A stretch of DNA of 39,436 bases from a virus. The stretch lies in the IMG/VR virus record IMGVR_UViG_3300046522_000058, positions 1-39,436 of that record; one strand, written 5' to 3'. Position numbers and translations under genes: made by a program. Positions 13,329-20,813 of the stretch are shown here, one piece after another; position 1 is the first letter of the stretch; every line of letters begins with the position of its first letter. The notes beneath the pieces are model-generated. The model was not told the DNA's origin and searched no databases. It worked only from the letters and a program-made list of their open reading frames with translations.

Positions 13329-13360
13329 GGGGCCACCTACGAACTTTCGTAGATGACCCC
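13329..13360 (-). terminator. Terminator hairpin containing operator-like palindrome, copy 5
   Basis: GGGG and CCCC flank ACCTACGAA-CT-TTCGTAGAT (13335-13354), so the palindrome forms the stem of a 32-base hairpin. On the minus strand it is followed by TTTG. It separates the primase-helicase from polymerase. A protein bound to the DNA palindrome and the RNA hairpin would both reduce read-through. Confidence 0.65.
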
Positions 13361-13406
13361 TGCGTAGTTGTGTCAGCCCGTGCTTGGCGGGCTCTGTGTT
13401 GACTCC

Positions 13407-13423
13407 CTGTCGAGTCGGTTAGC
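13407..13423 (-). repeat. 17-bp leader element, copy 4
   Basis: GCTAACCGACTCGACAG starts at the base after the primase-helicase stop codon. It is followed by a small hairpin (AGCCCG/CGGGCT, about 13378-13396) and then by the palindrome-terminator, 108 bases ahead of the polymerase start. Confidence 0.75.
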
Positions 13424-15865
13424 TCAGTCCTTGCCGAAGATGCCGGGACCGGTAGTCACAGGCCCAGCGTCAGCGTGGCGGATACCGAAGAGGGTGATTC
13501 CCTTCTCAGTCTTGCTGCGGGAAATGCCCCGCTCCTCCATCGCGCTGTAGAACGTCTGACGCTTCCAACGCTCCTTCTGGGGGAGGTTCTCCGCCTCACA
13601 CCATTCGAGGTACGTCGTGAACGCTTCGTTGCCCAGGATTCGGGCGTCAGGGTCGGCGACGAGTACACCCGGGTAGAACCCAGCGAGAGAGTCCGAAGTC
13701 TCCTTGTACTCCTTGGTGGCCTGCGAGATGGACTCAGGGTCAGTAAGACCCTCGTTGAACCAGAGCTGTGCACCACGGACGGCCCAGGCAGCAATACCCT
13801 TGGCCTCAGTCATCAGCTTCTTGTCGAGGTCATGATCACGCTCATGGGGCGCAAAGAAGCGCTTGAACGGGATCATCTTGACTCGGCGCCACAGGCCATC
13901 ATCCTGCCCACGGAACTTGGGCTTGTGGTTGGTGGCGAGCATGAGCAGGAACGACGGGCGGAACTCGAAGAACTCTTGACGCAGGAAGCGAGCGGCAACC
14001 ATGTCCTTACCGGTCACACGCTTCAGGATCGCTTCCGACATGGGCTTACCTGACTCACCCTCAGACGCCATGACGAACCGTGCACCACGCAGGGCGGCAA
14101 TGTCGTTGGGGATGCCTCCGCCTTGCTTGTCCTCGAACGTGGCGAACGGCGTGGTCTTGGTGATGGTGCCGAATACCGATGACAGGGTGTCAGTGAGTAC
14201 GGACTTACCGTTAGCACCCTTACCCCACAGCACAGCGAAGCACTGCTCATCTGTGTAGCCGGTGACCCCGTACCCACACAGGCGCTGCATGTACGGGACA
14301 AGGTCCGGGTTCTCCGGGAAGATCTCCGTCATGAAGTTTTCCCAGCGGGGGCACTTGGCGTCAGCGTCGTACTCGATGGCGAGGGAGTACGTGAGCATGT
14401 CCTCTTTGCGGTGGGGGCGCAGGGTAGCCGTGCGCAGTTCCACCGTGCCGTTCGCGAAGCTGAGGAGATCCGGCCGGTTGTCAAACTCTTGCGGCGCAAC
14501 GTAGACGCTGGGCACGCTGCGAAGCTCGGTCATGAGAGCGTCGATACGAGACGTCATCGTGAAGCCCTTGGACTCCTGAAGCTTCCCAGCGAGCACCAGG
14601 GCAGCACCCATACGGTGGATCTCCTGACGTACCTTCACCTCAGAGCGCTCCCAGGTGCGACCGTTCCAGGTGTAGAAGCCAAGGCCGGGGGCGAACTTGA
14701 TACGGCCGTCAGTCCAAGCCACCAGCGCATGAGCGTTCATCGCGTCAGACTCGCCGTACCGCTCGATCAGCGAAGCGAGGATGCGCCCAGCTTCGGCACC
14801 CTGGTCACGCGAGACGATGTCAGCGCCGGTAGCTTCGGCCAGTTCCGCCGTAACAGCAGCCGTGCGGACCTCTTCGGGCTTGGCCACGGGGCGGGCAGAC
14901 TTCACAGCGCTGTGGAGCGAGCCAGCGAAGTTGCGCGGGTCAGCCGCTCGCCAGTCAGTCAGGTCCGACTTGTTGCCCAGGTTCGGCAGGGGCAGCGCGT
15001 AGACGTCGATACCGAACGGCTTCAGTCCGGCCGCAAGCTTCCGGTTGAAGTCCTGCCCTGCCTTGTCGTTGTCACCACACGCGATGACCTGCGTTCCAGC
15101 CACACCAGCGGCGATCTCGGCGAGCGTCTCGGGGGAAGCGACGAGCGAGGCACCCCGGACCATGACCACGTCGTAGCCCACGGAAACCGCTGTGAGGCCA
15201 TCTCCGGGCCCTTCAGTGACCAGGGTGACCCCGTACCCACCATCGCCCTTGAACACGCCGTAGGGAGCCCAGCGGAAGCCTTCCGGGTTGGTCAGCGAGA
15301 GCCAGCGCCCAGGGCAGTTACCCGTCAGGTCTCGACCCTGCAAGCCACGCGGGTTGCCGTTGAAGTCGAGCAGCGGAACCGTGAGCCGCGCGTAACGCTT
15401 GTAGGCAGTGCTGAGAGCGGACCACAGCGGGTTGACCGTGGTGTCATCCACACCCACACCCAAGTCATACGCCGTGTCAACCGCCATGCCGAACCGCTGA
15501 ACGAGGTAGTCACGGGCAACCTCAGACCACTCGTCGGAGTAGTCCATCAGACGATCCCGCGCGTCGTCCACGTACATGGTGAGCGCTGCAATGTGCTTCG
15601 GTCCGACGATCTCAGGGCGAGCAGCCGCAACCGTGGGGGCATCCCCCTCAACCTCGAACATGTCTCGCCACTCCAAACCGGCCGCCTTGACCACGTCTCC
15701 TGTCTTGCACCCTGCACGGCACGTCAGCCGCACCTTGCGATCGTCACCAATCCAGATACGGAGCGACGGGCGAGAGTCCCCATGCGAGGGACACACAGCG
15801 AGGAAACCCCCGTCCGCCTGCTCCGACACATCATCGAATCGGCCCAACAGCTCGTTGACCTGCAC
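13424..15865 (-). CDS. Primase-helicase (Toprim primase fused to SF3-type D5 helicase)
   Basis: An 813-residue fusion that would prime and unwind DNA at the phage fork. The N-terminal zinc finger has CPSHGDSRPSL and LTCRAGC. The Toprim domain has VTEGPGDG (catalytic Glu) and ACGDNDKAG (Asp-x-Asp). The C-terminal half has a D5-type region and an ATPase with Walker A GKGANGKS, then ARFVMASEGE, MLATNHKP and GLWRRVKMIPF, typical of phage superfamily 3 helicases. The order resembles P4 alpha-type proteins. The start is GTG 15865 with AAAGGAA upstream. Its polymerase partner follows directly. Confidence 0.93.
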   Translation of the reverse strand: MQVNELLGRFDDVSEQADGGFLAVCPSHGDSRPSLRIWIGDDRKVRLTCRAGCKTGDVVKAAGLEWRDMFEVEGDAPTVAAARPEIVGPKHIAALTMYVDDARDRLMDYSDEWSEVARDYLVQRFGMAVDTAYDLGVGVDDTTVNPLWSALSTAYKRYARLTVPLLDFNGNPRGLQGRDLTGNCPGRWLSLTNPEGFRWAPYGVFKGDGGYGVTLVTEGPGDGLTAVSVGYDVVMVRGASLVASPETLAEIAAGVAGTQVIACGDNDKAGQDFNRKLAAGLKPFGIDVYALPLPNLGNKSDLTDWRAADPRNFAGSLHSAVKSARPVAKPEEVRTAAVTAELAEATGADIVSRDQGAEAGRILASLIERYGESDAMNAHALVAWTDGRIKFAPGLGFYTWNGRTWERSEVKVRQEIHRMGAALVLAGKLQESKGFTMTSRIDALMTELRSVPSVYVAPQEFDNRPDLLSFANGTVELRTATLRPHRKEDMLTYSLAIEYDADAKCPRWENFMTEIFPENPDLVPYMQRLCGYGVTGYTDEQCFAVLWGKGANGKSVLTDTLSSVFGTITKTTPFATFEDKQGGGIPNDIAALRGARFVMASEGESGKPMSEAILKRVTGKDMVAARFLRQEFFEFRPSFLLMLATNHKPKFRGQDDGLWRRVKMIPFKRFFAPHERDHDLDKKLMTEAKGIAAWAVRGAQLWFNEGLTDPESISQATKEYKETSDSLAGFYPGVLVADPDARILGNEAFTTYLEWCEAENLPQKERWKRQTFYSAMEERGISRSKTEKGITLFGIRHADAGPVTTGPGIFGKD

Positions 15866-15898
15866 CGTAATTTCCTTTCGTTGGCTTCGATGCGGTCT

Positions 15899-15915
15899 CT
15901 GTCGAGTCGGTTAGC
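15899..15915 (-). repeat. 17-bp leader element, copy 5
   Basis: GCTAACCGACTCGACAG lies between the HNH stop codon (15932) and the primase-helicase start, 34 bases ahead of its GTG. Confidence 0.75.
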
Positions 15916-15931
15916 AGCACGCGTAAAGCGT

Positions 15932-16360
15932 CTAGAACGGGGGCTCTTCCGGCTGCCCGAACGTCTCGGACCACTCGGCCAGCGTCTTTGCTCCCTTGCT
16001 CAGGTTGCAGGGTGCGCACGCTGGGACGATGTTGGATTCCGTGTCGCTGCCTCCCTTGCTCAGCGGCTCGACATGGTCAAGGTGGGTGGCGTGCGCTCCG
16101 CAGTAGGCACACTTGTGGTTCCAGCGTTCGAGAATCGCGGTACGCGAGTACTCCTCATGGGCAACGCCGTAGGTCTCAGCACGTCGCTTGTGGGTGAGCG
16201 TGTGCCGCTTGTCCGGGGGCAACGACCGGTAGTAGTTCTTGACGTGCTGCTGTTGCTTCTTACGGCGACAGGTAGCGCATGCGCTGGACGGCTTCTTAGC
16301 TTTGCCAGCGAGGAACTGGGCAGCGGGCTTTCCCCGCCCGCATAGTCGGCACACCTGCAC
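15932..16360 (-). CDS. HNH endonuclease, 142 aa
   Basis: The N-terminal zinc knuckles (CRLCGRG, CATC) and a basic helix (RRKKQQQHVKNYYR) precede an HNH core. The core comprises CAYC, THLDHVEPLSKGG, Asn in ESNIVPACAPCNLSKG, and a closing LAEWSETFG. This core is nearly the same as that of the 7587-7895 gene, so one probably arose from the other or both came from one mobile family. The start is GTG 16360. Its Shine-Dalgarno GGAGGTG is the right arm of an operator palindrome altered by one base. It sits ahead of primase-helicase, a common site for homing nucleases. Confidence 0.9.
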   Translation of the reverse strand: MQVCRLCGRGKPAAQFLAGKAKKPSSACATCRRKKQQQHVKNYYRSLPPDKRHTLTHKRRAETYGVAHEEYSRTAILERWNHKCAYCGAHATHLDHVEPLSKGGSDTESNIVPACAPCNLSKGAKTLAEWSETFGQPEEPPF

Positions 16361-16365
16361 TGGGC

Positions 16366-16385
16366 ACCTCCGAAAGTTCGTATGT
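16366..16385. promoter_or_regulatory. Operator-like palindrome, copy 6, doubling as Shine-Dalgarno
   Basis: ACCTCCGAA-AG-TTCGTATGT. The change of A to C in the left arm (plus strand) creates GGAGG on the minus strand, at the right distance for the HNH GTG start. Protein binding and ribosome binding share the same bases. Confidence 0.65.
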
Positions 16386-16393
16386 GGTCAACC

Positions 16394-16433
16394 CAAAGAA
16401 GGGGCCAGCGCCGTAGCACTGACCCCAGCTTTG
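16394..16433 (-). terminator. Intrinsic terminator after the 94-aa gene
   Basis: On the minus strand the hairpin GGGGTCAGTGC-TACG-GCGCTGGCCCC is followed by TTCTTT. CCAAAG and CTTTGG extend the pairing outside it. Confidence 0.8.
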
Positions 16434-16435
16434 GT

Positions 16436-16720
16436 CTACTCGGTTGCTTGGTTGATGAAGTCCGGAGCAACCAGCCGGACGTGTTCGGCGCCGATCTTGA
16501 CAGGGTCCAATGTGCGACGACGCGTGAAGCCTGACTCAGTACCGGTCGGCTGTACCTGAAGGATCGGTATGAGCCGACCCGCTACCTTCTCCGTGGTGAC
16601 GTCGAGGACCACGGCGTCAGTCATGCGGACCCGGTTACCGTGGCGCACGGCGTACGTGACCAGGTCCCCCGCGTAAAGCTCCTCGCCTGCGTAGTCAGTG
16701 ACTACCCCACGCTTCCCCAT
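16436..16720 (-). CDS. Hypothetical protein, 94 aa
   Basis: The ATG at 16720 overlaps the upstream stop (TAATG). The protein looks beta-rich (EELYAGDLVTYAVRHGNRVR, AVVLDVTTEKVAGRLIPIL), in a pattern recalling small SH3-like barrels, with a C-terminal VRLVAPDF. That fold suggestion is weak. It ends a small operon and is followed by a good terminator. Function unknown. Confidence 0.75.
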   Translation of the reverse strand: MGKRGVVTDYAGEELYAGDLVTYAVRHGNRVRMTDAVVLDVTTEKVAGRLIPILQVQPTGTESGFTRRRTLDPVKIGAEHVRLVAPDFINQATE

Positions 16721-17034
16721 TACGGCTGCCCCTTCGTGCTGTCAGCGATGGCCAGCGTGCGAGTAGCAGCCTGAGCCAACTTCACCTGAGTGCCCAGGTC
16801 GAGCGACACATACGAACGGCCGTACAGGACCATGGCCAACGTTCCGGCCACCTGGTCAAGGCGCGGGACGATGCGCTCAATGTCCGTGACGGGCACCAGC
16901 GACACGTTCCCATCAGCCTTGCGGATCAGGTAGCGCAGGCGCGCACCAGTCGTCTTGTGCGGACCGGACAGCACCTCAGCGGGCATGGTCATGTCTCGGT
17001 ATCGGACCTTGCTGCCCGGCTTGTACTCTGCCAT
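16720..17034 (-). CDS. Hypothetical protein, 104 aa
   Basis: Two starts are possible. ATG 17034 has GAGGAG seven bases upstream. ATG 17079 would add 15 residues, including rare AGG-AGA codons that are really that SD, so I prefer 17034. The N-terminal half (YKPGSKVRYRDMTMPAEVL, YLIRKADGNVSLVPV) looks like an SH3-like barrel, and the C-terminal half is helical. It overlaps the next gene by one base. Both neighbours may be small DNA- or RNA-associated proteins, which is speculative. Confidence 0.7.
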   Translation of the reverse strand: MAEYKPGSKVRYRDMTMPAEVLSGPHKTTGARLRYLIRKADGNVSLVPVTDIERIVPRLDQVAGTLAMVLYGRSYVSLDLGTQVKLAQAATRTLAIADSTKGQP

Positions 17035-17111
17035 CTGCTCTCTCCTCGGGTCTCGTTCGGGGGTGAAGATGAATGCCATGTGGCTACGCCTCTCTCTCCT
17101 AACGCCCTAAA

Positions 17112-17146
17112 GCCCGACCCGCTGACACATGGCCAGTGGGACGGGC
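17112..17146 (-). terminator. Possible weak terminator
   Basis: On the minus strand GCCCGTCCC pairs with GGGTCGGGC apart from one T-T, followed by TTTAGG. It lies between the 69-residue and 104-residue genes and is probably leaky. Confidence 0.4.
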
Positions 17147-17153
17147 AAGGGAG

Positions 17154-17363
17154 TTACTCAGCGAGGTATGCGGCGATCAGCGTTGCACCACCCGGGAAAG
17201 TCGTGGGGACCGTTCGCGCTGACAGGTTCGAGCCGTTGGGCTTCACGCCTTCCAGGTGGACCACAGCGGAACGAGCAAGGGCAGCACCACCGGCGATCAC
17301 CAGGGCATGCACGAACTCACCTTCGGCAGGGGCGTCAGTGCGCTCTACGGAGTACAGGGCCAT
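17154..17363 (-). CDS. Hypothetical protein, 69 aa
   Basis: ATG 17363 has AAAGGAGAG upstream. The sequence is beta-strand-like and alanine-rich (EFVHALVIAGGAALARSAVV, TFPGGATLIAAYLAE), with no membrane segment long enough to be certain. No motif. It follows the 57-residue gene by 30 bases in the same operon. Function unknown. Confidence 0.7.
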   Translation of the reverse strand: MALYSVERTDAPAEGEFVHALVIAGGAALARSAVVHLEGVKPNGSNLSARTVPTTFPGGATLIAAYLAE

Positions 17364-17393
17364 GCGTTCTCTCTCCTTTGCTGGGCGTAAGCC

Positions 17394-17567
17394 CTAGCTG
17401 TATTCGGGGTCGCCGATCGGCTCATCATCGATCTGGAAGCGGACACGGCGCTCATGCAGGACAGCGGGTCGAGCATCGGGCGGGAAGTTCCACAGGGGGC
17501 CCCTGACTTCAGCGTCAGAGGCACCCCTCAGAACCTCAGCCCATGCGACAAGCGCGGGCTGCTCCAT
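17394..17567 (-). CDS. Hypothetical protein, 57 aa
   Basis: A short gene three bases after the stop of the gp3-like gene, with GAGGAG nine bases before the ATG, so it is probably coupled to it. The product begins MEQPALVAWAEVLRGASD and ends IGDPEYS; it is acidic and Trp-containing. No family is recognised. Its position next to the directionality factor suggests coexpression, not necessarily shared function. Confidence 0.65.
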   Translation of the reverse strand: MEQPALVAWAEVLRGASDAEVRGPLWNFPPDARPAVLHERRVRFQIDDEPIGDPEYS

Positions 17568-17570
17568 GGT

Positions 17571-18296
17571 TTAGCGCTCCTCGCCGATCGCGTCGTTGTA
17601 GGAACCCAGCACGGTCAGCACGGGCTTGCGGTAGCTGACGTCAATGCCAGCCTTGTTGGTGTACTGGACGTGCTCAAGTTCGAGCCGTACCAGGGCCTCA
17701 CCGTCGACCTGGTCAAGGGCGTCCTTGACCTCATGGATGACCTCAGCGAGAGACCAGGCCGTAGCGATCAGCTTTCCGGCGCCCAGCTCGTAGCCAGCAC
17801 CAGCGAGACGGAACGTGACGTTGATCGAGGGGGACGGACCACGGCGACGCTTGGCAAGGTCCTTGCGCTCAGCCATCGTTCGCGGGCATCCGCACGGCTG
17901 GCCCTTGTCCTCAGCGGGAGACAGGAAGTACTCACCGTCGCACTCATGGACCGGACCGCCCGGACCCCACAGGATCAGCTTGTCTTCGATGGCCTTGGAG
18001 CCGTTGACCACGATCTCAACCGAGGGGGTCTCGGTCATGACGTGCAAGTTCATCTGCTTGGTGGGGTCGTACTCCTCAGCCGTACCGCCGAGCAGCTCAG
18101 AGATGCCCTGCGCCACGCTCGGATCGTCGGTCAGGACACGCCAGTTGGCCAGGCTCACCGGCTCCATGCGTCGGGTGTCAGGGTTGCGGACCTGCATACC
18201 AGACCGGAACTGGAAGACCGGGCGCTCATACTCAACCTTCGCCTTGCGCGGCTTGGGCTTGGCGTCAGGGTCGGTGTCGAAGATGCGCAGGGCCAT
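17571..18296 (-). CDS. Recombination directionality factor-like protein (phiC31 gp3 family)
   Basis: A 241-residue protein whose opening (MALRIFDTDPDAKPKP) and overall size resemble the phiC31 gp3 family. In that family gp3 binds the serine integrase and switches it from integration to excision. Conserved-looking features are RPVFQFRSGMQVRN (26-39), a cysteine cluster with Cys119, Cys135 and Cys137 that may bind metal, and a basic patch (AKRRRGPSPS). The ATG at 18296 follows a leader of about 110 bases after the 17-bp element. It lies 15 kb from int, as in phiC31 where gp3 is an early replication-region gene. The family may also have a replication role. Confidence 0.7.
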   Translation of the reverse strand: MALRIFDTDPDAKPKPRKAKVEYERPVFQFRSGMQVRNPDTRRMEPVSLANWRVLTDDPSVAQGISELLGGTAEEYDPTKQMNLHVMTETPSVEIVVNGSKAIEDKLILWGPGGPVHECDGEYFLSPAEDKGQPCGCPRTMAERKDLAKRRRGPSPSINVTFRLAGAGYELGAGKLIATAWSLAEVIHEVKDALDQVDGEALVRLELEHVQYTNKAGIDVSYRKPVLTVLGSYNDAIGEER

Positions 18297-18409
18297 GGGT
18301 GGTACCTCATTCTGTGGGGCGCTGATCGCGCAGACTGTGAAGGTGGAACGGGGAGAGGCGGGGCCGCAACTTGGTTGCTCCTGCCGCTCTCTCCCCCTTC
18401 GTTGTTGCT

Positions 18410-18426
18410 CTGTCGAGTCGGTTAGC
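18410..18426 (-). repeat. 17-bp leader element, copy 6
   Basis: GCTAACCGACTCGACAG begins two bases after the exonuclease stop codon and lies 114 bases ahead of the gp3-like gene. The intervening leader is purine-rich then pyrimidine-rich, with no clear promoter. Confidence 0.75.
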
Positions 18427-18428
18427 GC

Positions 18429-19256
18429 CTACGCTCGCCGCTGAGTACCAGTGATCAGCGCGCCATCCGTCGACCAGATGGGATCACCAAGCACGGTCTT
18501 GCTCGTCTTGTTGACCCACTCGAACGTTCGGCGCAGCGTGGTGAAGTGATCGAACACTTCCTGATCGATGCGGACCGGCTTGAACGCTGCCTGATCCTCA
18601 GTGATGTGCAGGACCACAGCGCCGTCAAAGTCGGGCATCGGCTCTTCGTTGCCCTGCGGGTCGACGATCTTGTCTGCATGGGCGTACGCGGACATCTGTA
18701 GGGCCACGTCCGGGTAGGTGCTCTTCGAGGTCTTCCAGTCCGCCATGACCAGGGCGGTTTCCCCCTGCGGGTCAGGCTTGCCCTTGTCGTCGAGCTTCAG
18801 GCGCAGGATGCCGTCAAAGCTTCCGGCGTACTCATGGGTGTCAGACCAGGCGACGTCTTCAGCGCGCACAAGCTCAGGCTGTACGCCGTCGAGGAACGCA
18901 GCGAAGTTGCGCTGATACGGGACCATGTCCGGGTGAACGCGACCGACGTACTCACCCCGGATCATGCGCTCGAACAGGTCGTGTGCGTCGCTGCCCACCT
19001 TGCTGCGAGTCTTGGTGTAGCGGTTGGCTGCACCCTTCAGGTACTGCACAGCGCCGTCACGGTCTCGCGCTGCCATCTGCTCAATGAAGTCCAGCGAATC
19101 GACGGCCAGCTCTGCAACCATCTTCGCTTGCCAGAATGCAAGGAACGGCTTGGGCAGCATGCCAACGACTGACGTCACGCCCGGGTACTTGATCTCGGGC
19201 GCAGCCTCGTTGAAGTAGAAGCGCGAACCGGAGCGCTGGATAGTGCGGATTCCCAC
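18429..19256 (-). CDS. PD-(D/E)XK exonuclease, RecB/Cas4-like
   Basis: A 275-residue nuclease. The active-site set is readable in order: His92 (GSDAHDLFE), Asp148 (AGSFDGILRL), Asp173 and Lys175 (MADWKTSKS), and the QxxxY motif Gln187-Tyr191 (LQMSAYA). Such proteins process DNA ends in phage recombination and replication. No iron-sulfur cysteine cluster is present, so it is not a true Cas4. The start is GTG 19256, after a leader with a 7-bp hairpin. It shares an operon with the gp3-like gene. Confidence 0.88.
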   Translation of the reverse strand: MGIRTIQRSGSRFYFNEAAPEIKYPGVTSVVGMLPKPFLAFWQAKMVAELAVDSLDFIEQMAARDRDGAVQYLKGAANRYTKTRSKVGSDAHDLFERMIRGEYVGRVHPDMVPYQRNFAAFLDGVQPELVRAEDVAWSDTHEYAGSFDGILRLKLDDKGKPDPQGETALVMADWKTSKSTYPDVALQMSAYAHADKIVDPQGNEEPMPDFDGAVVLHITEDQAAFKPVRIDQEVFDHFTTLRRTFEWVNKTSKTVLGDPIWSTDGALITGTQRRA

Positions 19257-19292
19257 TGTGGGGCCCCTCTCGTCGGTGGTTACAGAGAGGGT

Positions 19293-19309
19293 CTGTCGAG
19301 TGGGTTAGC
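19293..19309 (-). repeat. 17-bp leader element, copy 7
   Basis: GCTAACCCACTCGACAG (C variant), 37 bases ahead of the exonuclease GTG. It is followed by CCCTCTC and GAGAGGG arms that can form a hairpin in the leader. The copy ahead of dNMP kinase has the same hairpin. Confidence 0.75.
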
Positions 19310-19311
19310 GG

Positions 19312-19402
19312 CTGACGAACTGACGAACAGTACTGAGGATCTTGTTTCCCTTAGAGTTTTCTTAGGTGTTCTAGAAACATAGGTAAGTTCGTCAGTTCGT
19401 CA
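19312..19402. repeat. 91-bp duplicated element, copy B
   Basis: The counterpart of 1128-1218, with an identical 34-bp core at 19346-19379. CTGACGAA units are tandem on the left and inverted on the right. On the minus strand CTGACG-(16)-TATGTT inside it could serve as a weak promoter for the exonuclease operon. It lies between the terminator of the 421-residue gene and the 17-bp element. Confidence 0.8.
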
Positions 19403-19442
19403 GGATTGAGGCTCATCCGCTGTATGGCCGTGTGCGGGCATG

Positions 19443-19488
19443 AAAAAGCCCCGCCCGACCAGGTCACCAGGGACCGGCCGAACGGGGC
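19443..19488 (-). terminator. Intrinsic terminator after the 421-aa gene
   Basis: On the minus strand a long GC stem (GCCCCGTTCGGCC with GGTCGGGCGGGGC, about 13 pairs) is followed by TTTTT. It closes the single-gene unit 19508-20773. Confidence 0.88.
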
Positions 19489-19507
19489 GGAGACGAGCGC
19501 TGAGCGC

Positions 19508-20773
19508 CTACAGGGTGGCAGTAATCATGGCCTTGACTGCTGCGTAGAGTTCCTCAAGCTCAGCGCGGATGGCGTCCTTGGTCTCCTCGCTCGCTGACTC
19601 GAAGTCTTCCGGCTTGGCCTTGGATACGTCCCGCTTCATCTTCTGGACGAACGAGCGCACGCGTACGTCAGGGGTTTCCTCGGGGGTCTCCTCGGGCGCC
19701 TCGATCTCCTCGGGGACAGGCTCACCAGCGGTCAGCGCAGCCTTGGCCCTGTACCTCTCGCGCTGCAACTCGCCGTGCCCCTTCAGCTGCGTCCCGTACA
19801 GGTCAGCGATGAACTTGGACACGGGCACATCTTCCGGCTTGGCCTCAAGAGCCTTGGCGTACCGCTTCTGCTCCTCGGGGTCCGTGTCGAGGCTGCGCAG
19901 GTACTTGGCGCGCACGTCAGAACGCTGGTGCTGCACGGCACGCTGAAGCTTGTTGAGCGCCTCTTCCGTGTCGTAGTCCCGCTCGAACCCCTCCCCTGCC
20001 TTGGCGTACAGCGCGCGTGCTGCCTCCTTCGCTGCGTGGCTTGCACCCAGGATGTCAGGGTTGCCCTCCTTGTTGGGGATGCGGTGCCACATGTCCAGCA
20101 TGATGGCAGCAACATCCTTGGCAAGGTCGCTGGTCTTCAGGTGCAGCTTGACACCCTCGGCCACCCGCTCAGCACCATCAGCGATGAGTTCTGAGACACC
20201 CGCGTAGATGCTGTAGTCCTTGGGGTCGACCGAGTCAACCTCAGCCTTGGGCTTGGCCTTGGGCTCAGGCTTCTCCTGTACCAGGGCAGCAGCGCGGAAC
20301 TCCTCACGCAGCCGCTTCTTGAGTCCGGCGAACGTCTCGTCACCGTGCTTGCCCCGGGTCGGCAGGCCGCTGATGAGTGTCTCGGTCTCCTTGTTCAGCG
20401 CTGCGAGACCCTCGGCGTTCTCGGCCTCAGCAAGCGACTTGGCGCGCTCGATGTTCGCCTCTACCTGCTCGATGGTCTGCTCAGGGTTGTTCTCGGTCAC
20501 GATCTCTCCCGTGGTTTCGGCCTCAGCCAACATGGCCTCAGCGGCTTTCTCGCAGGTCTTGCACAGCTTGCGCGTCGACTTGCGCGCAGCTTCCAGGGCC
20601 TCACGCAGCGACTCGAACGACTGTCCGTCAGCGAAGCGGTACCGAGTCAGTGAACCGCAAGCGTTCTGCGAGTAGTCCGAAACGTAACCGTCACGCTCGA
20701 CGCCCCCACCAGTAGTACGGATCTCCAGCCCAGCGATGTGGGTTGTGGTCCGGTTGTACTTGAGGGTGAACAT
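19508..20773 (-). CDS. Unknown 421-aa protein in its own transcription unit
   Basis: ATG 20773 has GGAGAGG seven bases upstream. The N-terminal about 70 residues look like a small domain (AGLEIRTTGGGVERDGYVS, ADGQSFESLREALEAARK) with a CKTC cysteine pair. Long charged, alanine-rich helices follow, then a linker PVPEEIEAPEETPEETPDVR and a helical tail. I recognise no family and no clear helix-turn-helix. It has the best -35 in the window, an operator arm beside it, and terminators on both sides. That isolation is what one expects of a lysogeny gene such as a repressor, but this is inference. A nucleoid- or replication-associated protein is equally possible. Confidence 0.75.
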   Translation of the reverse strand: MFTLKYNRTTTHIAGLEIRTTGGGVERDGYVSDYSQNACGSLTRYRFADGQSFESLREALEAARKSTRKLCKTCEKAAEAMLAEAETTGEIVTENNPEQTIEQVEANIERAKSLAEAENAEGLAALNKETETLISGLPTRGKHGDETFAGLKKRLREEFRAAALVQEKPEPKAKPKAEVDSVDPKDYSIYAGVSELIADGAERVAEGVKLHLKTSDLAKDVAAIMLDMWHRIPNKEGNPDILGASHAAKEAARALYAKAGEGFERDYDTEEALNKLQRAVQHQRSDVRAKYLRSLDTDPEEQKRYAKALEAKPEDVPVSKFIADLYGTQLKGHGELQRERYRAKAALTAGEPVPEEIEAPEETPEETPDVRVRSFVQKMKRDVSKAKPEDFESASEETKDAIRAELEELYAAVKAMITATL

Positions 20774-20813
20774 GTCGTTGCCTCTCCGTCGCTGCGTCGT
20801 CCTTACGTAGGAG

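Noticed and set aside
14411-16345. Long plus-strand open frame (644 codons) opposite primase-helicase and HNH
   Set aside because: It is antisense to two genes with clear motifs. Open antisense frames are expected in GC-rich codon-biased DNA, and there is no SD or recognisable domain.
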